A DNA stretch of 5,149 nucleotides from Lachnospiraceae bacterium (lineage in GTDB: Bacteria; Bacillota; Clostridia; Lachnospirales; Lachnospiraceae): assembly GCA_003447895.1 (NCBI GenBank), contig DLYC01000114.1:1-5149 (forward strand). The letters are read 5' to 3'. How positions within the stretch are numbered: the first letter of the stretch is position 1; each line of letters begins with the position of its first letter. Shown one piece after another: positions 1-5,149 of this stretch. The translations under genes were made by a program, and so were the position numbers. The notes beneath the pieces were generated by a model. That model saw only the letters and a list, made by a program, of their open reading frames with translations. It did no database searches and was not told the DNA's origin.

Positions 1-1074
1 GCCTACCTGGTCAATCCGCTGGCTGTGATCCTGGAGGAAAACATCTTCAGCGGTGTCCGGAAAAAGAATGTGCGGTGGATGCTGTCCGTCTTTGTGGCGA
101 TGCTCGCCGTGCTGTCGGTCATCGTTGTGCTCTTTATCATGCTGATCCCGCAGCTGATCGAGAGTATCGCGCTCCTTGTGAGCAATATGGATGTCTATAT
201 CAACAGTTTAAGTGAGCTGATCCAGGGGCTGAATATTCCGGGCCTTGACATTCAGACACAGATCACGCAGTTTCTGGATTCCTCGGAAGACCTGATCAAG
301 ACGGGGACGCAGTTCCTCAGCACCTCGCTCCGAAGCATTCTCACTGCCTCGAAGGGAATCGGCAAGAATATCGTCAATGTGTTCCTGGCGCTGATCCTCT
401 CCGTGTATCTTCTCGGATCCAAGGAATCGATCAAGGCGGGGAGTAAAAGGCTTCTCAAGGCGCTTCTTCCCGACCGCGGATACGAATATACGGTGACTTT
501 TCTCAAGCGCTGCAACAATATTTTGGTGCGCTATATTATATTCTCTCTTTTGGACGCGGCCATTATCGGCGGTGTTAATGCGGTCTTTATGGCGATGGTG
601 GGCATGCAGTATGTCGGGCTGGTCTCCGTTGTGGTCGGGGTCACAAACCTGATCCCCAGCTTCGGTCCCGTGATCGGCGGTGCCATCGGCGCCTTCATCC
701 TGCTGCTGGTCAACCCGTGGCACGCGCTTATGTTTATTGGATTTACCTTGGTGCTGCAGACTTTGGACGGATATGTGATAAAGCCCAAGCTGTTCGGCGA
801 CTCGCTCGGAGTTTCCGGCCTTCTGATCCTGATCTCGATCATTGTTTTCGGCAATATCTTCGGGGTCATCGGCATCCTTCTGGCAATTCCGCTGGCCGCG
901 ATCATCGACTTCTCCTACGAGGAATACCTGCTTCCTTATCTGGAGCGGAGAAAAAAGATGCTGGAAGAAGAGGAACAGGAACCGGAAGAAAAACCGGCGA
1001 AAAAAGAGAAAGAAGCAATAGAAGAAAAATCAGCAATAGAAGAAAAATCGGAATCAGAAGAGAACGATGCGTGA
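1..1074 (+). CDS. AI-2E family transporter-like membrane protein (5' partial)
   Basis: The frame is open from the first base, so the true start lies upstream; the GTG at 25 is internal. The window holds 357 residues, ending at TGA 1072-1074. Family members are roughly 350-400 residues, so only an N-terminal helix or so is probably missing. Hydrophobic segments lie near in-window residues 26-52, 122-139, 174-201, 206-240 and 270-304. Between the first two is a long polar, extracytoplasmic-type stretch. The AI-2E (PF01594, formerly UPF0118) hallmarks are clear: a TNLIPSFGPVIGG stretch around residues 215-227 and a VIKPKLFGDSLGVSG stretch around 259-273, followed by a Gly/Ile-rich helix. Characterised family members export autoinducer-2 or act as Na+/H+ or solute exporters; the substrate here cannot be told. 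The last ~40 residues are a Glu/Lys-rich, probably cytoplasmic tail that varies in the family. Family call is firm, substrate unknown. Confidence 0.93.
   Translation, partial: AYLVNPLAVILEENIFSGVRKKNVRWMLSVFVAMLAVLSVIVVLFIMLIPQLIESIALLVSNMDVYINSLSELIQGLNIPGLDIQTQITQFLDSSEDLIKTGTQFLSTSLRSILTASKGIGKNIVNVFLALILSVYLLGSKESIKAGSKRLLKALLPDRGYEYTVTFLKRCNNILVRYIIFSLLDAAIIGGVNAVFMAMVGMQYVGLVSVVVGVTNLIPSFGPVIGGAIGAFILLLVNPWHALMFIGFTLVLQTLDGYVIKPKLFGDSLGVSGLLILISIIVFGNIFGVIGILLAIPLAAIIDFSYEEYLLPYLERRKKMLEEEEQEPEEKPAKKEKEAIEEKSAIEEKSESEENDA
1015..1050 (+). repeat. 18-bp tandem duplication in the AI-2E C-terminal tail
   Basis: Two adjacent 18-bp units (1015-1032 and 1033-1050) differ only at the last base. 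Each is six codons and reads A-I-E-E-K-S, so the duplication keeps the frame. It sits in the acidic/basic tail, where length change is probably tolerated. It looks like a recent slippage product and could vary between strains. Confidence 0.85.
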
Positions 1075-1081
1075 GTTTAGG

Positions 1082-1143
1082 GTGCCAGGCACCATAAATT
1101 TTTTATAAACTCCGGTTTATAGAAATTTTATGGTGCCTGGCAC
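1082..1143. repeat. Long inverted repeat with GTGCCAGGCAC ends (REP/MITE-like)
   Basis: The left arm (1082-1110) and right arm (1115-1143) are reverse complements at 27 of 29 positions and flank the 4-base spacer TCCG. The outer third of the left arm is itself a palindrome, GGTGCCAGGCACC (1081-1093); the right arm has a near copy, TGGTGCCTGGCAC (1131-1143). The inner part is AT-rich. As RNA it would form one long hairpin closed by C(UCCG)G, a UNCG-type tetraloop. No T-tract follows; the next bases lead into the ribosome binding site at 1152. A simple terminator is therefore unlikely. The GGTGCCTGGCACC palindrome is, from memory, a recurrent intergenic motif in several bacterial groups, so a non-autonomous mobile or REP-like element is the best reading. 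It may also affect processing or stability of a read-through transcript. Confidence 0.8.
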
Positions 1144-1151
1144 TATTAAGA

Positions 1152-1158
1152 AAGGAGG
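1152..1158 (+). promoter_or_regulatory. Strong ribosome binding site for the PF06541 gene
   Basis: AAGGAGG ends 6 bases before the ATG at 1165 and fixes that start. It lies 8 bases past the right arm of the inverted repeat, so it stays outside the predicted hairpin and should be accessible. Confidence 0.85.
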
Positions 1159-1164
1159 AGGGGT

Positions 1165-1737
1165 ATGCAGTTGCTACAGGCTGAAACCGGATGGAGTACG
1201 CTGCAGCTGATCGATCTGCTCATCCTGATCATGATAGCGAGCGGCATATTCGGGTTTATTTACGAGGAATTGTTTTACAGGATCGACCTTGGATACTTTG
1301 TGAAGAGGGGCTCGACGTTCGGGCCCTGGATTCCCATCTATGTATTCGGCGGCGCCGCCTACACTTTGCTGGTCTATCAGTTCAAGGATAAGCCGTGGCA
1401 GGTCTTTCTTTTGTGTGTGGTCGTGTCCGGCATCATGGAGTATGTCACCGGGTGGGTCCTCTATGAGGTGTTTCACACAAGGCTCTGGGACTATAACACG
1501 GAAATTTGGAATTTCGGGAATATCAAGGGCTATATATGTCTTAGGTCCGTGCTGTTTTTTGGCGTGTCGGGGCTCCTTCTGATCTATATGGTCATCCCGA
1601 TCCTGATCCGGCTGATGGGAGTGGTCGACCCGGGCGTCACGAAGATCGTGTGCCGGATCCTGGCAGTCACGTTTATCCTGGACTGCGTAACGTACCAGAT
1701 CCTGAAAAACCGATTTAAGCGGAACGAACGGAGATAA
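1165..1737 (+). CDS. Putative ABC-transporter type IV family membrane protein (PF06541)
   Basis: This 190-residue integral membrane protein has about five hydrophobic helices, near residues 15-35, 54-72, 78-100, 123-150 and 160-178, and a basic C-terminus (RFKRNERR). Recognisable family stretches are RGSTFGPWIPIYVFGG (48-63), EYVTGWVLYEVFHTRLWDY (92-110) and NIKGYICLRSVLFFG (119-133). These fit PF06541 (formerly DUF1113, often labelled 'putative ABC transporter permease'), which is common in Firmicutes. The transporter name is historical: no ATP-binding protein gene lies beside it here and its function is unproven. The start is set by AAGGAGG at 1152-1158. The stop (TAA, 1735-1737) is 3 bases before the next ATG, so the two genes form one operon. 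Its products may sit together in the membrane, which is inference. Upstream lies the inverted repeat rather than an obvious promoter. Confidence 0.9.
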   Translation: MQLLQAETGWSTLQLIDLLILIMIASGIFGFIYEELFYRIDLGYFVKRGSTFGPWIPIYVFGGAAYTLLVYQFKDKPWQVFLLCVVVSGIMEYVTGWVLYEVFHTRLWDYNTEIWNFGNIKGYICLRSVLFFGVSGLLLIYMVIPILIRLMGVVDPGVTKIVCRILAVTFILDCVTYQILKNRFKRNERR

Positions 1738-1740
1738 CAA

Positions 1741-3909
1741 ATGGCTTTTTATGTTTGTATGGCCCTTGCGGTGCTTGTGACGATCCTTGTGATCATCAGT
1801 TACCTGAGCAGCGACAGTTTTGCAATCCGGTGGGAGTCGCCGATCCACGCGGTCCTCGCGGTGGCCCTCATCAACACCTGTATTCTCTATATACCGTGGT
1901 TTCTGTATTCGTGGCAAACGGAGGAGGGGGACTTTAAGAACAACCTCCTGATCCTGCCCTTTATGATCATCCGCCTCATGCAGACGGTCTCAATGGACGC
2001 CGATTACGAGGCGGCGCTGGATATCGCGAACCTGGCGCAGAGATCGGGCGCTTCTGTGCAGTTCCTTCGCTTTTACTGCATTGTGCTTTCCTATGTGAGC
2101 GTCCTCGTGCCCTTGTCCGGAATTCTGACGGTCATCGGCATTTTCGGAAACCGGATCGGCTATATGTTCACAACGGGGATCCTCTCGAGAAGGAGGAGAT
2201 TCTATATTTTCAACGGAGTGGGTGAGAGGAATCTCAGGCTCGCCGAGAGCATATACAATCGCTGCAAAGAGAAGGGCAATGCCGGGGAGTGCGCTTTCCT
2301 TTTCTGCAATGTGAGGGAGGCGCCGGGCGCGCAGGCCCAGCGCGTGATCCGCGAGGTCAGAGGCTGGTACAGCGGAGACTACCCGTCTATGCTCCTTAAG
2401 ACAGTCAGATTTGTGACGGGCAGAAAAGTCAACTATTTCCTTCTGGACGAGGAGAACCGGAACTTCAATGACGCCGTGTGGATCCTGAAGACGGCGGAGA
2501 CGTTCTGTGAAGGAGAGGAGATCTTTCCTTATGCCGACCATGTACAGGTTCATCTGCTCCTTGACAGCGACCAGCTGGACAATATCATGGATACGCAGAA
2601 GAAGTTCGGGATCATGTTTAACAGCATGAACACTTCCCGCCTGTACGCGATGGATCTGTTTGAGAAATGGCCCCTGTTCATCGGTCAGGAGGACGGGGAA
2701 GCCCGGGCGGAATTTCTGGTCATCGGGAGAGGGATCATTGCGGAGAAGATCCTGACAAGCGCGGTCTGGCTGGGACAGATGGGCAGCTGCTCGTTCCGAT
2801 TCAGCTACATCGGAGATGACGCGGATGTGCTGGAGGACAAGCTCCGCATGACCTATCCGGCCCTCTTTGACCCGGAACTGGCAGGCGGGGAGAGGTTCGA
2901 TCTCTTCTTCGAGAAAGTTTCGGAGGACTCGAAGCTGGAGCTTCAGAACCGGGACATCCTGGATGTGGACTACGCGGTCATCGCCGGCGCCAGCGACGAA
3001 GAAAATGTCAAAATAGCGATGTGGCTAAGGACCTGGCTTGCCAGGAGAAAAGAAGAGGGCGCCGCGCAGCCCCTGATCGCTGTGCTTGTCCGGGACATCC
3101 GAAGGGCCGAGCAGGCAGAAAAGCTGCGGATTCAGGAGAGCCGGGAGCCCTATGACCTCCATGTCTTTGGCGCGGAGGCAAGGCTCTTTACGGCAGAGAA
3201 GATGCTGGACGAAGAAAAGGCGCGAAGCCTCGAAAAGATCCAGGTCTCCTACAGCCTGGACGGGCCTTCGCTCAATCCCTCCGAGAAGGACCTCAAAGGC
3301 GCTCGGAAAAGCCTCAATCAGTCCATCTACAATTACCGGAGCACGGAGGCGAGTCTTCTGTACGCGGTAAACCGGCTCTATGATTCCGGGGCGCTGAGAG
3401 AATACCTGGTCAGAAGGGACAAAGGGGAAAGCGCGCCGGCAGGCGATTCTTCCCGGGCAGGGCGGAAGGCGGAAGTGGGCAATACTTTGGCCGCGGCGCC
3501 CTTGAACGCAGACTATTCGGCGTACAAGCAGTCCCGGTTGTGGCGGGAAGCTGTCCTTGAGAAGAAGCTCCTCGGCTCTGCAAAGACCATGGAGGAGATC
3601 CTCTCGATCTATGAGGAGAAGACGGCGGATCGGGCGCTTTTGGAAGAGCTGGCAAAGACCGAGCACCGCCGCTGGATCGCCTATATGGCGGTGAACGGAT
3701 GGATCCGGATGCCGATCGACCGGCTCCGGACCTGGAAAGAGAAGCACAGCGGGTCCAATAAGGACTATCTGAGAATGTCTCACGCATGCATAGCCGGCTG
3801 GGATGAACTGGAGACCGTCGCCGGGATCATGACGGACAACAGCGATCCGGACCGGAACAAGCGGCAGGACAGAAACAACGTATCGAGGCTCAAGTGGTTC
3901 TTATCCTGA
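1741..3909 (+). CDS. Membrane-anchored Rossmann/TrkA-N-like protein with C-terminal RyR domain
   Basis: The 722-residue product starts at ATG 1741, after GGAG at 1730-1733 inside the end of the previous gene. The N-terminus holds hydrophobic segments near residues 2-21, 36-57, 67-83 (weaker) and 109-136. An RRRR cluster (150-153) then suggests the rest is cytoplasmic. A first Rossmann-like region begins at 154 (FYIFNGVGERN, G-V-G at 159-161), with later strands near 186, 230 and 268. A second begins at 324 (EFLVIGRGIIAEKI, G-R-G at 329-331), with VIAGASDEENVKIA (413-426), which resembles TrkA-N/RCK domains. Residues 560-597 are a probable linker. The C-terminal ~90 residues match the RyR domain (PF02026): E641-H642-x-x-W645, G653-W654, H681, W687-D688-E-L690 and D710-R711. 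No potassium-channel filter (TVGYG-like) is visible. RyR domains bind ligands in the animal channel; the bacterial ligand is unknown. Membrane-bound sensing or signalling is inference. The RyR call is strong, the Rossmann calls moderate. Confidence 0.85.
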   Translation: MAFYVCMALAVLVTILVIISYLSSDSFAIRWESPIHAVLAVALINTCILYIPWFLYSWQTEEGDFKNNLLILPFMIIRLMQTVSMDADYEAALDIANLAQRSGASVQFLRFYCIVLSYVSVLVPLSGILTVIGIFGNRIGYMFTTGILSRRRRFYIFNGVGERNLRLAESIYNRCKEKGNAGECAFLFCNVREAPGAQAQRVIREVRGWYSGDYPSMLLKTVRFVTGRKVNYFLLDEENRNFNDAVWILKTAETFCEGEEIFPYADHVQVHLLLDSDQLDNIMDTQKKFGIMFNSMNTSRLYAMDLFEKWPLFIGQEDGEARAEFLVIGRGIIAEKILTSAVWLGQMGSCSFRFSYIGDDADVLEDKLRMTYPALFDPELAGGERFDLFFEKVSEDSKLELQNRDILDVDYAVIAGASDEENVKIAMWLRTWLARRKEEGAAQPLIAVLVRDIRRAEQAEKLRIQESREPYDLHVFGAEARLFTAEKMLDEEKARSLEKIQVSYSLDGPSLNPSEKDLKGARKSLNQSIYNYRSTEASLLYAVNRLYDSGALREYLVRRDKGESAPAGDSSRAGRKAEVGNTLAAAPLNADYSAYKQSRLWREAVLEKKLLGSAKTMEEILSIYEEKTADRALLEELAKTEHRRWIAYMAVNGWIRMPIDRLRTWKEKHSGSNKDYLRMSHACIAGWDELETVAGIMTDNSDPDRNKRQDRNNVSRLKWFLS

Positions 3910-4014
3910 TTCACAGGGCCTTACGCACCTGAGTGCAGATCGCAGCGGAGAAATCGCATTCGCGACTATCTCCTTGCGTGCCTCGGCGCAAAATGTTTCG
4001 ACATGGAGGGAAAA
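3910..4014. other. Structured intergenic region between the RyR gene and the AMMECR1 gene
   Basis: These 105 bases hold several small inverted repeats. GCAC-CTGA-GTGC lies at 3925-3936. An imperfect hairpin spans about 3941-3978, with core TCGC-ATTC-GCGA at 3954-3965. TTGCG (3974-3978) can instead pair with CGCAA (3987-3991), excluding the lower part of the previous stem. ATGT-TTCG-ACAT (3993-4004) abuts the ribosome binding site. No stem is followed by a T-run, so I see no intrinsic terminator, and no convincing promoter. It may be a leader for the downstream gene or a dispersed intergenic repeat; neither can be settled from one copy. Confidence 0.45.
4005..4010 (+). promoter_or_regulatory. 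Ribosome binding site fixing the start at 4015
   Basis: GGAGGG ends 4 bases before the ATG at 4015. An in-frame ATG at 4003 overlaps this site and has no purine-rich sequence at the right distance, so 4015 is preferred. A small ATGT-TTCG-ACAT hairpin ends at 4004, directly before the site. Confidence 0.75.
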
Positions 4015-5149
4015 ATGTCTATACTAGCCGGTTTTATGGTGCCGCACCCGCCGATGATCGTCCCTGCGATCGGGCGCGGCAGTGAGAAGCAGATCGAGGC
4101 CACAACCAGGGCCTACGAGCAGGTCGCGGAGGAGATCGCGGCGCTTGCTCCCGACACGATCATCATCACGAGTCCGCACTCGGTCATGTACGCCGATTAC
4201 TTCCATCTCTCGCCGGGGAAGAGGGCTCGCGGCGATTTCGGGCGCTTTCGCGCGGCGCAGGTGAGCTTTTCGGAGGAGTACGACAGTGAACTCGTCGCGG
4301 CGGTCACGGACATGGCCCGCAGCGAGGGCTTTCCCGCGGGCGTCATGGGCGAGAAGGACAAGCGCCTGGACCACGGGACCATGGTTCCGCTCTACTTCAT
4401 CCGCCGCCGATACGGGGGCGGCAAAATCGTGCGCATTGGGCTCTCCGGACTCCCCCTGACAGAGCACTACAGGCTGGGACAGATGATCGCGAAGGCGGCA
4501 GAGCAGCTCGGAAGGCGCGCCGTGTTCGTGGCGAGCGGAGATCTCTCCCACAAGCTTCAGGACTACGGGCCTTACGGATTTGCCAAAGAGGGACCCGAAT
4601 ATGACGCGCGGATCATGGACGTCTGTTCGCGGGCTTCCTTCGGAGAACTCTTTGATTTCGACGAGACTTTCTGCGACCGCGCGGCGGAATGTGGCCACAG
4701 GTCCTTCGTGATCATGGCGGGCGCCTTCGACGGCCTCAGCGTGAAAGCGACGAAGCTCTCTCACGAAGATGTGACGGGCGTCGGATACGGGATCTGCACT
4801 TTCTATCCCGGCGGCAGGGATGACAGCAGGCTGTTCCTTCGGAACTATCTGGCGTCGGCGGCGGACAAGCTGGCGGCGGCGAGAGCGGCGGAGGACCCCT
4901 ATGTGCAGCTTGCGAGAAAGACGGTGGAGAGCTATATCCTGCACCGGCAGAGGCCTCAGATTCCGGCGGATCTTCCCCCGGAGATGACTGAGAGGCGGGC
5001 CGGCGCTTTCGTATCGATCCACGAGCACGGAAAGCTGAGGGGGTGCATCGGCACGATCTCAGCCGTGCAGGACAGCCTGGCGAAGGAGATCATCGAAAAC
5101 GCGATCAGCGCTGCCACAAGGGACCCCCGGTTTGACGAGATCCGGGCGG
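4015..5149 (+). CDS. amrA: AmmeMemoRadiSam protein: LigB/Memo-like domain fused to AMMECR1 (3' partial)
   Basis: The frame runs off the window after 378 codons plus one base. Residues 1 to about 270 form a class III extradiol dioxygenase (LigB)/Memo-like domain. Its expected conserved residues are present: H11 in VPHPPM, H55 in TSPHS, D119-H120 in LDHGTMVP and H179 in SGDLSH. An E225-C226-G227-H228 motif resembles the Memo metal-site cysteine region. By analogy with LigB, H11 and H55 would be metal ligands and H179 the catalytic-type histidine; whether it is an active dioxygenase is unknown. An Ala-rich linker (~280-292) leads to an AMMECR1 domain (PF01871) from ~295, with the hallmark LRGCIG at 341-346 and a DPRF motif near the window edge; the domain's end is missing. 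AMMECR1, Memo and a radical SAM enzyme form the conserved AmmeMemoRadiSam trio. The radical SAM gene would be expected downstream. The symbol follows annotation usage for protein A and is less certain than the family call. Confidence 0.92.
   Translation, partial: MSILAGFMVPHPPMIVPAIGRGSEKQIEATTRAYEQVAEEIAALAPDTIIITSPHSVMYADYFHLSPGKRARGDFGRFRAAQVSFSEEYDSELVAAVTDMARSEGFPAGVMGEKDKRLDHGTMVPLYFIRRRYGGGKIVRIGLSGLPLTEHYRLGQMIAKAAEQLGRRAVFVASGDLSHKLQDYGPYGFAKEGPEYDARIMDVCSRASFGELFDFDETFCDRAAECGHRSFVIMAGAFDGLSVKATKLSHEDVTGVGYGICTFYPGGRDDSRLFLRNYLASAADKLAAARAAEDPYVQLARKTVESYILHRQRPQIPADLPPEMTERRAGAFVSIHEHGKLRGCIGTISAVQDSLAKEIIENAISAATRDPRFDEIRA

Noticed and set aside
1094..1130. Promoter in the AT-rich part of the inverted repeat
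   Set aside because: TATA-like strings occur, but they come from the symmetric AT-rich arms and no -35-like element lies at the right spacing.
1082..1143. Intrinsic terminator for the AI-2E gene
   Set aside because: The stem is unusually long and is followed by ACTATTAAG and then the ribosome binding site, with no T-tract. The nested palindrome fits a mobile or REP-like repeat better.
1174..1917. Minus-strand open frame of 247 codons
   Set aside because: It overlaps two well-supported + strand genes and its product is a His/Asp/Arg-rich composition artefact.
3025..3783. Minus-strand open frame of 252 codons
   Set aside because: It lies wholly antisense to the RyR-domain gene and its product has no family features.
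1741..3909. Potassium channel assignment for the RyR-domain protein
   Set aside because: The second Rossmann-like region resembles TrkA-N/RCK, but no TVGYG-like selectivity filter or pore helix is visible among the N-terminal segments.
4003..4005. Alternative in-frame ATG start for the AMMECR1 fusion gene
   Set aside because: It overlaps the GGAGGG site that serves the ATG at 4015 and has no ribosome binding site of its own.
4024..5028. Long open frame on the minus strand (334 codons)
   Set aside because: It is antisense to the LigB/AMMECR1 gene, whose motifs are unmistakable. The minus product is Arg/His-rich with no recognisable domain, as expected from a GC-rich shadow frame.

Overview
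The window is chromosomal-looking, moderately GC-rich DNA from a Clostridia-type Firmicute, most likely Lachnospiraceae or a relative. This is inferred from strong GGAGG-type ribosome binding sites, a PF06541 (putative ABC-transporter type IV) membrane protein, and a LigB/Memo-AMMECR1 fusion of the AmmeMemoRadiSam type. I cannot name a species. All four genes lie on the + strand. The first is cut at its 5' end by the window and the last at its 3' end.

Layout: (1) 1-1074 is most of an AI-2E family transporter-like membrane protein, ending in a charged tail that contains an 18-bp tandem duplication. (2) 1075-1164 is a short intergenic region almost filled by a long inverted repeat, with two near-identical 29-bp arms and a 4-base loop. 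Its ends carry the palindrome GGTGCCAGGCACC or a near copy, so it looks like a REP/MITE-like element. It is followed directly by a strong ribosome binding site. (3) 1165-1737 is a five-helix PF06541 membrane protein. (4) Only 3 bp later, 1741-3909 encodes a 722-residue protein with N-terminal membrane helices, two Rossmann-like (TrkA-N/RCK-like) regions and a C-terminal ryanodine-receptor (RyR) domain. (5) 3910-4014 is a 105-bp intergenic region with several small inverted repeats and no clear terminator. (6) 4015 to the window end is the LigB/Memo-like plus AMMECR1 protein.

The PF06541 and RyR genes are almost certainly co-transcribed and translationally close, which suggests a shared membrane-linked role. 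The RyR-domain protein is the least characterised and most interesting item: its layout (membrane anchor, tandem nucleotide-binding-like folds, RyR module) suggests a membrane-bound sensor or signalling protein, but no function can be assigned from sequence alone. The last gene belongs to a conserved three-component system whose radical SAM partner would be expected just downstream, outside the window. There are no tRNA or rRNA genes, CRISPR arrays or complete insertion sequences that I can recognise.
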